From assembly GCA_027619595.1 (NCBI GenBank), contig JAQCHP010000024.1, positions 1 through 45,839 of the forward strand: a stretch of DNA of 45,839 nucleotides. Direction: 5' to 3'. Both the position numbers and the translations under genes were made by a program. The DNA is from Planctomycetota bacterium (lineage in GTDB: Bacteria; Planctomycetota; Planctomycetia; Pirellulales; Pirellulaceae). Positions 17,602 to 25,813 of this stretch are shown piece by piece (positions within the stretch are counted from its first letter, which is position 1; each line of letters opens with the position of its first letter). Below the pieces are notes generated by a model. It ran no database searches. It had not been told where the DNA came from and saw only the letters and a program-made list of their open reading frames with translations.

Positions 17602-18849
17602 CTAGGATACCTTGGAGAATACATCAATCACGCGGACACGACGTGTTGACCAGGCGGGCAAGAGACTACCTACGAATGCCGTTCCTAACCCGATCGCGAG
17701 CCCCCACCATAATGCTGCATCCGGTACATAGAACACGCCAAAGAAAGCTATCGGGAATCTCACGCCATTCATCCAAAAGTTCACAACAAGGTAGGTCAGA
17801 GTCGAACTGAGAAATCCCGCAACGCCACCCAACATGAGCGCTTCCCCTAAGATCAAACCGAGCACTTGATTGGGACGAAAACCCAACACCTTGAGAATGG
17901 CCATCTCCATCCTCCGTTCTCGCACGCTGATGCCAATCGCATTGGAAATAACGAGCGAAAGCGTCACCAAGATTGCCGGCGCGAGGAGCCATCGCATTCC
18001 CCACACGAGGTCCCGGTAGGCGGTCAAGAACGTAGAAATTCCCGAAGAAGCCGTTTCCAATTTGACCGCCGGACTGGAATAAAAGGGAGACTCGGCGATC
18101 TGCTGCCCCACCTCTTCAAAGACTTTCCGATCAGGAAACCGTAACCACACGAGATTCAGCGATTTCAAGGCCAATGGATGTTGTTCGCCATTGTGCGTTA
18201 AGGGATACGCATCCAACGCTGCGTTCAAGTAATCGCGGTTCATGGCCGCACTGCTGTCGTATCGGCCTTCGGGAAACAGTCCCACAATTTCAAGCTCAAG
18301 TTCCAGGTTTCGATAGTTGAGTCCATACAAAGTAATCCGATCGCCCACCCGCCGATTAATCTTCGCTAAACGGGTTTTCCCTACAATTACGCCTTGCCGA
18401 GTCTCCTCAAGCTTCTTGACGGTGAGCGAGAACTCGTCTCGTTGCGCCGCGGGTAGATTATCAAGTTCATCCATCATCGTAAGCAGTTTCGCTGGCTCCA
18501 GCGCAAAGGCAAATAAACTATTCTCGAACGATCGAGTCTTAGGATCCAACGAACCACCGAAAAACTGCCATGTCATGGCGTCGGTCGGACGTGCATCTTG
18601 CGGTTCGCGTGCCGACCCGTCGCTCAAAGAATTCGCATACGAGAATGGCATTTGGCTGGGCAACGTCCAACGCTCCGATACAATCCCCTTGAGGTTGTCC
18701 GCCTTCTCCGCCGTCGCTTTGTCTAAAAACGACAAAATGGACCAGATCAGCGTGACCACCAAGACGAGCACCATCACGCCCACCGCCGTCAGGCCGGATC
18801 GGATCAAGTTGCGACGAAGATTTTTGAAAATGAGCGTTATGTATTTCAT
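17602..18849 (-). CDS. FtsX/MacB-type ABC transporter permease (first of two)
   Basis: A 415-residue permease. The N-terminus (KNLRRNLIRSGLTAVGVMVLVLVVTLIWSIL) gives the first helix, residues about 45-285 the periplasmic domain, and about 290-410 three helices of the FtsX domain. The coupling segment ISVRERRMEMAILKVLGFRPNQV is typical. It starts 20 bases after the ATPase gene and probably forms a heterodimer with the next permease. Unlike E. coli MacB, ATPase and permease are separate polypeptides here. Confidence 0.9.
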   Translation of the reverse strand: MKYITLIFKNLRRNLIRSGLTAVGVMVLVLVVTLIWSILSFLDKATAEKADNLKGIVSERWTLPSQMPFSYANSLSDGSAREPQDARPTDAMTWQFFGGSLDPKTRSFENSLFAFALEPAKLLTMMDELDNLPAAQRDEFSLTVKKLEETRQGVIVGKTRLAKINRRVGDRITLYGLNYRNLELELEIVGLFPEGRYDSSAAMNRDYLNAALDAYPLTHNGEQHPLALKSLNLVWLRFPDRKVFEEVGQQIAESPFYSSPAVKLETASSGISTFLTAYRDLVWGMRWLLAPAILVTLSLVISNAIGISVRERRMEMAILKVLGFRPNQVLGLILGEALMLGGVAGFLSSTLTYLVVNFWMNGVRFPIAFFGVFYVPDAALWWGLAIGLGTAFVGSLLPAWSTRRVRVIDVFSKVS

Positions 18850-18869
18850 GCCGACAGCTCTTGAAATGA

Positions 18870-19619
18870 TTAGTGTCCGTCACGCCAACTAGCGTCAGGT
18901 TCAGCCACCAATTTACCCTTATCCAAGTACAAAATTCGATCGGCGCGGCGCGCCGCGCGGGGATCATGGGTAACCAACAAAATTGTCTTGCCAAGTGACG
19001 TTTTTAACTCGCCGAGCAGGTCCAAAATGTCGTTTGCAGAGCGTGCGTCCAAGTCGCCTGTGGGTTCGTCGGCTACAATTAGCGCCGGGTCGGTCACGAT
19101 CGCTCGGGCGATCCCCACGCGTTGCTGTTGACCACCAGACAACTGGCTGGGAAGATGCTTTGAGCGATTATTCAATCCGACCAACTCTAACGCGATGTTG
19201 ACTTGCTCGATGCGTTTTTTGCTCGACATCGGTAGCAGTAATAGCGGCAATTCAACATTCTCAAACGCGGTCAACACCGGAAGTAGATGGTAGAACTGAA
19301 AAATGAATCCAACGTTCCGGGTACGCCAGGCTGCCAATTGTGCCTCCGACATCACAGAAACCTTCTGTTGATTGACCCATACGTCACCGCGCGAAGGTTG
19401 GTCCAATCCGGCGATTAGGTTAAGTAACGTCGTCTTCCCCGATCCGCTGGGCCCCATCAAGGCCAAGAACTCTCCCGTCGCGATCTCGAGAAATAGTTCG
19501 CTCAATACGTCGAGTCTTTCGTCGCCACGCTGAAAAAAGCGACTAACGTGGTCCACGAGCACCATGGCGCTGGGAGCTGATCGGGTTTCAGAAACCGAAA
19601 GGGATCGTTGATCAGGCAC
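18870..19619 (-). CDS. ABC transporter ATP-binding protein, LolD/MacB type
   Basis: A 249-residue ATPase with Walker A GPSGSGKTTLLN, signature LSGGQQQRVGIARA, and Walker B/D-loop LIVADEPTGDLDARSAND. The switch histidine lies in LLVTHDPRAA. It energises the two FtsX-type permeases encoded downstream. The start is a GTG at 19619 with AAGGA about six bases upstream. Length and motif order match the LolD/MacB subfamily exactly. Confidence 0.95.
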   Translation of the reverse strand: MPDQRSLSVSETRSAPSAMVLVDHVSRFFQRGDERLDVLSELFLEIATGEFLALMGPSGSGKTTLLNLIAGLDQPSRGDVWVNQQKVSVMSEAQLAAWRTRNVGFIFQFYHLLPVLTAFENVELPLLLLPMSSKKRIEQVNIALELVGLNNRSKHLPSQLSGGQQQRVGIARAIVTDPALIVADEPTGDLDARSANDILDLLGELKTSLGKTILLVTHDPRAARRADRILYLDKGKLVAEPDASWRDGH

Positions 19620-19667
19620 GAGAATCCTTGGTGGCTATCGGGAGTGAGAAGCTAAGATCACAAACTA

Positions 19668-20909
19668 CTACTTTACGGTGGAACTGAAAAATGTAACGAT
19701 GGCGCTCATCTCAGGTTTAAGGTAAACGCCTTCTTCATCAGCCGGCACGACGACCTTGACCCGGACCGGTATCGCTCCCTTAGCGCGATCGGCGATTGGC
19801 ATGAGACGGGAAACGCGAGCTTCGTACGATCGTTTAGGGTAAGCCTCACACCGAACACTGCAGCGCTGCCCAGCAAAGACTCGGGATACGTCACGCTCTT
19901 GGATGTTGAGTTCCACTTCGAGGTCGCTGAGGTCCGCAATGTCGCAAATACTGAATGAACCGTTAAAGGCGATTGCATTCACGAGATTCCCTTCTTCCGC
20001 GTTCTTTTTCAAGATAGTCCCTGAAATAGGCGCCCGAATCGAGCAGTTTTCCAACTTCCAATTCGCCTTTGCTTGGTCGGCTTCCGCCTGGGCAACCGTC
20101 GCACGCGCGGCCGCAATTCGTTCAGCCCTGGGCCCTTCTCGTAGCAACTCCAAAGCCAGTCGCAGCCTTTCGACACGGCGAACCGTGGACCGAAAATTGC
20201 TCTCGGCAACGTCAAACTCGGACTCGGTAGCAAGGCCACGCGTGCGGAGCTGACTCAGGCGTCCGAATTCTCCTTCTAACTGATTCAACTTGATTTCATT
20301 CTCTTGAAGCTCGGCTTCCGCTTGTGAGAGTTCCTGGGGACGGGCCCCTCGCTCCAGCTCCTGCAATTCCTGTCGCGCGCGATCGAGCATAGCGTTTACA
20401 CGCTGCGATTCAGCGCGGTACTCCGTCGGATCCACTTCAGCAAGAACGCGTCCCTGTTCAACTCGACTCCCTTCCTCGACGTCCAAACGAATGATCCGAC
20501 CACTCACCTGCGGACTTACCAGAACCTGATTCCTCGGCACAATGTAACCTTTGGACTCCAACACGACAGCATTCGATCCATTTTCGGCACGATCGGAAAC
20601 GAGATTCGGTTCCAACGGTGCGTCTTGACCGGCAGACGCGGGCGCCTTGAGCCTGCCTGAATTAGTGCCTACAGCGATCGGCTCGGAGGAGACTCGACGT
20701 GCTCCGTCGGCCGCCCACTGACGATAGGCCAACCAACCGGTCAGCATCGTTAGCAAAACGCAAAGCACCCATGGAATTACGGGCGACCGAAGGTTGGAAG
20801 TCGACTTCAGGTCCTCTGTAAGACGCAGAGACCGGACGCGGGCGCCGAGATTCTCGATCGGGGCGGCACCGACACTCGGCTGCTCAGACGCTCTGTCGTT
20901 CAAAGGCAC
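19668..20909 (-). CDS. Periplasmic adaptor (MacA/HlyD-like) of the ABC efflux operon
   Basis: A 413-residue membrane-fusion protein, first gene of the operon. A cytoplasmic N-terminus is followed by a helix at about residues 45-65 (VIPWVLCVLLTMLTGWLAY). ESKGYIVPRNQVLVSPQVSG starts the lipoyl half-domain, a coiled-coil hairpin spans about 155-275 (glutamate/arginine-rich), and IRAPISGTILKKNAEEGNLV closes the lipoyl domain. A beta-barrel and membrane-proximal domain follow. The start is GTG at 20909. With the ATPase and permeases it forms a MacAB- or DevBCA-like exporter; no outer-membrane TolC gene is in the window. Confidence 0.9.
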   Translation of the reverse strand: MPLNDRASEQPSVGAAPIENLGARVRSLRLTEDLKSTSNLRSPVIPWVLCVLLTMLTGWLAYRQWAADGARRVSSEPIAVGTNSGRLKAPASAGQDAPLEPNLVSDRAENGSNAVVLESKGYIVPRNQVLVSPQVSGRIIRLDVEEGSRVEQGRVLAEVDPTEYRAESQRVNAMLDRARQELQELERGARPQELSQAEAELQENEIKLNQLEGEFGRLSQLRTRGLATESEFDVAESNFRSTVRRVERLRLALELLREGPRAERIAAARATVAQAEADQAKANWKLENCSIRAPISGTILKKNAEEGNLVNAIAFNGSFSICDIADLSDLEVELNIQERDVSRVFAGQRCSVRCEAYPKRSYEARVSRLMPIADRAKGAIPVRVKVVVPADEEGVYLKPEMSAIVTFFSSTVK

Positions 20910-21014
20910 TCATCCGCAAGGCAAGGACCAAATCATCCACGATTTTACTCATGTTTCCGCCGCGACCCAAAGTATAGTCGACGGGAGCAAAATTGACGAC
21001 GGAGACTTTCCCGA

Positions 21015-21692
21015 TCAAACTGCCGGCAACCCCATCGTGAGGCGAAGCAATACGGCCACCAGCAAGTAAAATGCATAGTGCAAGCAGCCGTTGGTGAAAT
21101 CAAGTTCTAAGGCGGCCAAGCTAATTCCTCCGCCAACCGCCAAAAAAAGCGGAATGATAAAGGCGAGCTGGTACATTTCAGGCGACTTTCCGCCCAAAAC
21201 TTGCTGGACCACCACTGCATAAACACCCCACAGTGCTGCGTACCCCCACCCGCAGGCGAACACGCGCAGCCATAATTCACGGCCCGAGAAAGCCCCCAGT
21301 TCGTCATTTCGCAGGAAACCATACCCGGCATAGGCCAAGGGTGGCCCAATCAGTACGGCACCGAAGCCGAGCAGCCCGATCGCACTTCCCGTGGCTACGT
21401 CCAGCCGGCCGACCAAGAACGCCAACCCAAACACAACGGCAATTGCGCCCACCGTCGCACCAATAACTACGGGAGAGAGCGTCACTTCCTTCCGCTCAAT
21501 CGGCTTAAGTACCGCGCGGCCGGTTGCATCCTTTGGACCAAAGGACTCCGGCGCGTGAATGACAACCTCTTCGCTCCGATCCGGGATCTTGATCGGGCTC
21601 TTGCAGCTTGGGCAAGCACCTGTCTTTCCGGCATGGGCGTCCGCAACGTTAAATCGTTTCAAGCATTTCGTACAAGTTACTTGAATGGTCAT
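21015..21692 (-). CDS. Zinc-ribbon membrane protein of unknown function
   Basis: A 225-residue protein. The N-terminus holds a zinc ribbon of the CxxC...CxxC type (CTKCLKRF and ACPSCKSPI, residues about 8-35) like the MJ0042/zinc-ribbon heads common in planctomycete proteins. Residues about 73-225 hold four or more hydrophobic helices (SPVVIGATVGAIAVVFGLAFL, AIGLLGFGAVLIGPPLAYAG, LAFIIPLFLAVGGGISLAAL, YAFYLLVAVLLRL). The ribbon is presumably cytoplasmic. No enzyme motif is visible. It lies 105 bases upstream of the efflux operon on the same strand and might be its first gene. Confidence 0.75.
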   Translation of the reverse strand: MTIQVTCTKCLKRFNVADAHAGKTGACPSCKSPIKIPDRSEEVVIHAPESFGPKDATGRAVLKPIERKEVTLSPVVIGATVGAIAVVFGLAFLVGRLDVATGSAIGLLGFGAVLIGPPLAYAGYGFLRNDELGAFSGRELWLRVFACGWGYAALWGVYAVVVQQVLGGKSPEMYQLAFIIPLFLAVGGGISLAALELDFTNGCLHYAFYLLVAVLLRLTMGLPAV

Positions 21693-21822
21693 GAATTCTT
21701 AACTACTACTCGAAATGACGTTGATGAATTGTGGCGTGAAACGCAAGGACATGCTCAGAGGGGCGGCCGCCGCTGATAGAAAGCTGACATGAAGCTCACA
21801 TGAAGATGCCCAATCGCCAGTC

Positions 21823-22314
21823 CTACTCCAGCTCGTGCAGATCCTCTTCGCGGATCATTTTGAATCCTTTAAGCGCCAAAGTCTTTAAACCCATCTCTAT
21901 GTTATCAACCATGAGTGCGACCGACGGCCTACCGTGGGGACGCATCATCAACGGGTAGGACTGCACAATGTTAACCTCTGCTTCGAGCAGGGCGGTGCAC
22001 ACATGCAGCAGCGGTTGAGGACTGTCAGGAAGTTCAATTCCAATGAGATCAGTTTCGATGAGGGGTAAACCAGCCCGCTCCAAAATTTCACGGCCGTGCT
22101 CGGGGTGGCTGAGCAAGAACCTGACGAATGCACATTCCGTACAGTCGTGGATCGATAAGGCCACGATTCTGACCTTACTCCCCTCAAATCGTCGCACTAC
22201 CTCCAGCAACTGACCGACGCGGTTCTCCAAGAAGACTGTAAATTGACGAATGGAGGGATAGTCCCGTCCATGCATCGTTGAGTACTCGGTACCGGATCCT
22301 TCTCCCGCACTCAT
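21823..22314 (-). CDS. Tandem ACT-domain protein
   Basis: A 163-residue protein composed of two ACT-like regulatory domains. The first begins IRQFTVFLENRVGQLLEVVRR near residue 23, with the typical N-R-x-G-x-L ligand turn. The second covers about 90-150 (LLHVCTALLEAEVNIVQSYPL). ACT domains bind amino acids or other small ligands; no catalytic domain is attached. The ATG at 22314 has GGGAG six bases upstream and sits in a 19-base tandem duplication (see the repeat entry). It is 203 bases downstream of the BMC dehydrogenase on the same strand, so it may be read from the BMC operon, but a functional link is unproven. Confidence 0.8.
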   Translation of the reverse strand: MSAGEGSGTEYSTMHGRDYPSIRQFTVFLENRVGQLLEVVRRFEGSKVRIVALSIHDCTECAFVRFLLSHPEHGREILERAGLPLIETDLIGIELPDSPQPLLHVCTALLEAEVNIVQSYPLMMRPHGRPSVALMVDNIEMGLKTLALKGFKMIREEDLHELE

Positions 22315-22333
22315 ATGCTTCTCCCACACTCAT
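22296..22333. repeat. 19-base tandem duplication covering the ACT gene start
   Basis: On the minus strand two adjacent 19-base units, 22315-22333 and 22296-22314, differ at only two positions. Each begins with ATG and contains GGGAGAAG. The upstream unit supplies the ribosome site for the ATG of the downstream one. Because 19 is not a multiple of three, the upstream ATG opens a different reading frame. Confidence 0.8.
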
Positions 22334-22517
22334 AACCGAAACGGCATTATTTTGAGTTGGCTTTGTGAACAACTTCACACAAACCATCCAGAGTATGCGA
22401 ACGATCAGCACGCGTCAACATGCTTTCGACCGGTCCTCGCCGGAAGAACTGCTCCAGAGACAAGAGCTGCGCTGCCGTTCGCAGCACACGGACCGCAAAC
22501 GAAATCTGTTCGCGGGA

Positions 22518-23456
22518 CTAAATCCCCAAGCGTTTTGCCACGGTTTCCCAGGTCTGCCGCAGCGCGGTTCCACTCCGTCGGAGTCCCTGCACCTCCTTCG
22601 GCCACAGATCAAGTGTGACTCGATCCACAACGCCAGCGCGTCCAACAATGGTCGGTACCGACAAAGCGATGTTTCGGATATCAAACGCCCCGTCTTGGAC
22701 CGTTGACACCGGAAGGACGCGGTGCTGATTTAAGGCAATGCAGTGAATGACGTCGCGAATGGCGATCCCCACCGCAAACCCAGCTCCTCCTTTTCGTTTG
22801 ATGACTTCGGCGCCCGATCCACGAGTTCTTTCGAAGAGACCATTGGCATGGCTAGGTCCCCATCCGGGCCACTTGTCGAGCGGCAAGCCACCCACCGTCG
22901 CCGACGACCAAATAGGAACCATACTGTCACCGTGCTCACCCAATATCAAAGCTTCAACTTGCGTCGGAGGTAAACGAAGCTGTTGAGCAATGAGACTCCT
23001 AAAACGAATCGTATCCAACTGCGTCCCTAGACCGATAACGCGAGTATGGGGAAGCCCAAGCCGCACCGCCGCCAAATACGTCAAAATATCTACGGGATTG
23101 GAAACCACGTGTACTATGGCATCCTTCTTCAGACCGACTTGCTGAATTTGGTCTAAGATCGCGACGAATAAGTCGACATTTCGGTTGATGAGATCCAATC
23201 GGCTTTCATCTGGTTTTCGCCGCAACCCCGCCGTAATACAAACGACGTCGGAGTCTGGAATCTGTTCGTAGCTACCCGACGTGATCACCTGATCGGCCAC
23301 GCTGGGCCCGCCATGTAGCAAGTCGAGCGCATGGCCGGCAGCCAGGTCCTGGTTGACATCGATTAGCGCGATTTCGCGCACGATCGCACCGCATTGCAAT
23401 GCATAGGCTGCACACGAACCCACCAGCCCACCACCGCCGATAATACTTACTTTCAT
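22518..23456 (-). CDS. Lactate/malate dehydrogenase family enzyme of the BMC locus
   Basis: A 312-residue NAD-dependent 2-hydroxyacid dehydrogenase. The Rossmann start MKVSIIGGGGLVGS binds NAD, IDVN ends beta-2, SNPVDILTY is conserved, GLGTQLDTIRFRS carries the Asp-Arg pair and GEHGDSMVP the catalytic histidine. At the substrate-specificity loop the sequence is AGLRRKPDESR. The residue equivalent to Gln102 of lactate dehydrogenase is Arg80, as in malate dehydrogenases, while the rest of the loop and GEHGDS look lactate-dehydrogenase-like. It is the last core BMC gene, 79 bases after the aldolase. It may regenerate NAD for PduP. No encapsulation peptide is evident, so it may act outside the shell. 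Confidence 0.88.
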   Translation of the reverse strand: MKVSIIGGGGLVGSCAAYALQCGAIVREIALIDVNQDLAAGHALDLLHGGPSVADQVITSGSYEQIPDSDVVCITAGLRRKPDESRLDLINRNVDLFVAILDQIQQVGLKKDAIVHVVSNPVDILTYLAAVRLGLPHTRVIGLGTQLDTIRFRSLIAQQLRLPPTQVEALILGEHGDSMVPIWSSATVGGLPLDKWPGWGPSHANGLFERTRGSGAEVIKRKGGAGFAVGIAIRDVIHCIALNQHRVLPVSTVQDGAFDIRNIALSVPTIVGRAGVVDRVTLDLWPKEVQGLRRSGTALRQTWETVAKRLGI

Positions 23457-23535
23457 CGTTCCGAATCCCTATCGCTTTTTGTCTTATTCGTTACCGCGTC
23501 TAGCCGATCACGACATAGCCAACTTCATGGCAACC

Positions 23536-24432
23536 TTACGCTATTTCCGCCATCACACGCTCGGTAATTGTCTTGATCAGTTGCTCCATGGCGTCGCCGT
23601 TGCCGTCGGATTTTTTTGCCACCGACGATTCACTGGGTGAAACAGTTTTTGAAACTGCCGCGCGGCGCCCCATGGGTGGGGGCTCGGGAAACGCACGGCG
23701 TTCGACACCGCTGGCAGCCCAACTCTCCCGAAACACATCATTCGCACAGATATCACAGTTCTCGTATTCGGGCGTGTTGCGCGGGTCGGCGAACCCCCAC
23801 TTTTGCTTCAGTTGCAGAAGTTCTCTCTGCTTATCTTCAGTAAAATATGCCACGTGCCCCAGGCTCTTTGCCAACAGCAAAATGCGGCAATAAGCGTCCA
23901 GGACCTCCGTCCACCAATAGGCACGTTCCACATTTTCTCCGTAACTGACGGTGCCATGATTGGCGAGTATGATCACGTTAGTACGTTCAACAAACGGGCG
24001 AATCGTGTCGGCAAACGCTTGACCGCCTGGCGTTTCGTAGCGAGTGATGGGAACATCTCCTAGAAACACTTCCACTTCCGGCAGTACGCATTGCGGGATA
24101 GGCTCGCGCGCCACTGCAAATGCCGTAGCGTGGGGAGGATGGCAATGCACAACACTCTTGACTTCAGGACGCTGTCGGTAGATCTCTAAATGCAACAAAG
24201 CTTCGCTCGAGCGTGGCTTTCGTCCAGCGATCTGCTTGCCATTCATGTCGATCGTAGCAATATCGTCGGGCTTCAGGAACCCTTTACATTGCATGGTCGG
24301 AGTACAAAGAATTTCATTGTCCCCTACACGGACCGTGATGTTGCCATCATTGGCCGCAGCAAATCCCTTGTTGTATATCCGTTGTCCAATCTCGCAGATA
24401 TCTTGTTTGATTCGGTGTGTATTGACCATCAT
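23536..24432 (-). CDS. Class II aldolase (fuculose/rhamnulose-1-phosphate aldolase type) with C-terminal encapsulation peptide
   Basis: A 298-residue zinc aldolase of the AraD/FucA family. It would cleave L-fuculose- or L-rhamnulose-1-phosphate to DHAP and L-lactaldehyde. Zinc ligands are in HCHPPH near residue 92 and NHGTVSYG near 155; AANDGNITVRV near 27 is the phosphate-binding loop. The enzyme domain ends near residue 245. After a proline/serine-rich linker comes an amphipathic helix, DAMEQLIKTITERVMAEIA, the hallmark of a C-terminal BMC encapsulation peptide. GGAG lies five bases upstream of the ATG at 24432; the next codon is also ATG. It follows a BMC-P gene by 31 bases. Confidence 0.93.
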   Translation of the reverse strand: MMVNTHRIKQDICEIGQRIYNKGFAAANDGNITVRVGDNEILCTPTMQCKGFLKPDDIATIDMNGKQIAGRKPRSSEALLHLEIYRQRPEVKSVVHCHPPHATAFAVAREPIPQCVLPEVEVFLGDVPITRYETPGGQAFADTIRPFVERTNVIILANHGTVSYGENVERAYWWTEVLDAYCRILLLAKSLGHVAYFTEDKQRELLQLKQKWGFADPRNTPEYENCDICANDVFRESWAASGVERRAFPEPPPMGRRAAVSKTVSPSESSVAKKSDGNGDAMEQLIKTITERVMAEIA

Positions 24433-24463
24433 GCTCTCTCCGGGTGATTTTCCGGCAATCAAT

Positions 24464-24769
24464 TTAAGCCCGATCCGCCCAACGGGGATCGATCGTCAAG
24501 GAATCCAAAATTGCCGCATTGTAGGCGTCGATAGGTTTACGCTCAGGATAAAACGGCTGCGCAGCCTCCTGGCCTTCTGCTAAGAGAACCAAGTCACCGT
24601 CGCCCGAACCCAATACGTCAACCGTCGCGATCAGGTCAGCCGTGGGCGAGGCGGTACCACGGCGAGCATCGCTAAGGGACAGTGGATGCACCAAACGCAA
24701 CGTCAATCCTCGCACTTCCGCGTGGGATCGACTGAGCGTGACTTTTCCTATGATTTGGGCAATACGCAT
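24464..24769 (-). CDS. BMC-P pentamer shell protein (EutN/CcmL family), third copy
   Basis: A 101-residue EutN/CcmL-type protein that caps vertices of the icosahedral shell as a pentamer. MRIAQIIGKVTLSRSHAEVRG is the typical beta-barrel start, with LRLVHPL and ATVDVLGSGDGDLVLLAEG matching the conserved core (D-x-x-G-x-G-x-G-D). The C-terminus (PIDAYNAAILDSL) replaces the usual AAIVGIVD. It lies between the unknown cargo candidate and the aldolase. Confidence 0.92.
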   Translation of the reverse strand: MRIAQIIGKVTLSRSHAEVRGLTLRLVHPLSLSDARRGTASPTADLIATVDVLGSGDGDLVLLAEGQEAAQPFYPERKPIDAYNAAILDSLTIDPRWADRA

Positions 24770-24797
24770 ACGAGATTCTTTAGTTTAAAACAAATTG

Positions 24798-25487
24798 CTA
24801 ATCGTTCGATAAGGACCTGGCAAACAAGTCGACACATTGCCACTGCTCAGCTGCACTCTGATGGATATCCACTACCAACGCATTTGCGTTGCACGCTTTT
24901 ACGTCATCAGCGAGCCGTTGAACTCCACGGCCTACCATGGCTCGAACGTGCGAATGTCGATTCAACAGACAGGCAACGAGCGCAGGTGACTGGGCATAAA
25001 TGACTGCGGCCGATAACCGCCCCTGCAAGACGCGACTACATTCTCCCAATACTTTGCGTAGATCAGCCGACTGGAACCAATCCCTCTGCAGTGCGTCGAT
25101 CGTCACTTCAGGACGGGTAAATTTGGTACACGTCGTGGCGAGAAACCACTGTCGATTTCTTTTGGTCGAGGCACTCACGCCGTCAGCCCCACGTAACACG
25201 GCAATCCCCAGACGACGCAATTCGTCGGTCGCAGCGGGCGTGACGACGGCGCGAGAATCGACCTGAATCTGCGAGACCGCCGTTCTCAGATTGCGGACCG
25301 ACTCCAAGGTTATGAGGCGTTCCATAACGCTCTGTTTGGTCGAACTGTGCTCCGGCGCAATGCCAGACGTGGGAGATGCTACTAAGTTGGTGGATGGTGC
25401 GGCCCTATTTGGAAACAACAGCGGGTCCAATAAGCGACGCAAAACTTCCTGTACAATTCTCTGATCAAAATCTGCTTCCGGAGTCAT
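24798..25487 (-). CDS. BMC-associated protein of unknown function, probable lumen cargo
   Basis: A 229-residue protein encoded inside the BMC operon. Residues about 7-22 (FDQRIVQEVLRRLLDPLL) form an amphipathic helix followed by a variable proline/serine linker, as in N-terminal encapsulation peptides. A middle segment near 60-100 reads ITLESV...VVTPAATDELRRLGIAVLRG, a form seen at the ends of other BMC-associated proteins. The C-terminal part, about 157-207, parallels RpiB: a buried strand, VACLLNRHSHVRA (compare MAITANKFRGVRA in the rpiB product of this window) and NANALVVD (compare NDVNVLCL). The catalytic-cysteine loop of RpiB is not preserved. The start overlaps the preceding BMC-P stop as ATGA, so translation is coupled. 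I assign no activity. Confidence 0.8.
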   Translation of the reverse strand: MTPEADFDQRIVQEVLRRLLDPLLFPNRAAPSTNLVASPTSGIAPEHSSTKQSVMERLITLESVRNLRTAVSQIQVDSRAVVTPAATDELRRLGIAVLRGADGVSASTKRNRQWFLATTCTKFTRPEVTIDALQRDWFQSADLRKVLGECSRVLQGRLSAAVIYAQSPALVACLLNRHSHVRAMVGRGVQRLADDVKACNANALVVDIHQSAAEQWQCVDLFARSLSND

Positions 25488-25744
25488 GCGTCGCTAACTC
25501 CTATGATCGACCAACGCACCGGTGTGTTGCTATCTCGCAAAACATCACGCGTAAGGGGACCGTCACTGGTCAACAGTGCGATGTCCCCCAATCCCGCTCC
25601 AACCAGATCAATCGCCATCAGGGGATCGGCGTCCTCGAGATTGCCTCGCGCATCCAACATCTGCACAATCATCATTTTGCAACCGACTAACGACGGGTGC
25701 TTGATGGATGCGTTTGCTCGACCAATGATTCGTGCCAGTTGCAT
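25484..25744 (-). CDS. BMC-P pentamer shell protein (EutN/CcmL family), second copy
   Basis: An 86-residue EutN/CcmL protein, MQLARIIGRANASIKHPSLV at the start, KMMIVQML as the second strand, and AIDLVGAGLGDIALLTSDG as the conserved glycine-rich core. It ends IIGVSDA, near the usual IVGIVD. The frame is open upstream to a TTG at 25807, but those codons do not resemble the family, so I start at 25744. Its stop overlaps the start of the next gene by four bases. Confidence 0.92.
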   Translation of the reverse strand: MQLARIIGRANASIKHPSLVGCKMMIVQMLDARGNLEDADPLMAIDLVGAGLGDIALLTSDGPLTRDVLRDSNTPVRWSIIGVSDA

Positions 25745-25813
25745 GGAAACCCGCGGTGACAAAGTGGTGAACCAACCTACAGCCTGCGTTGGCCGCAGGA
25801 TGCCCAATTCGCG

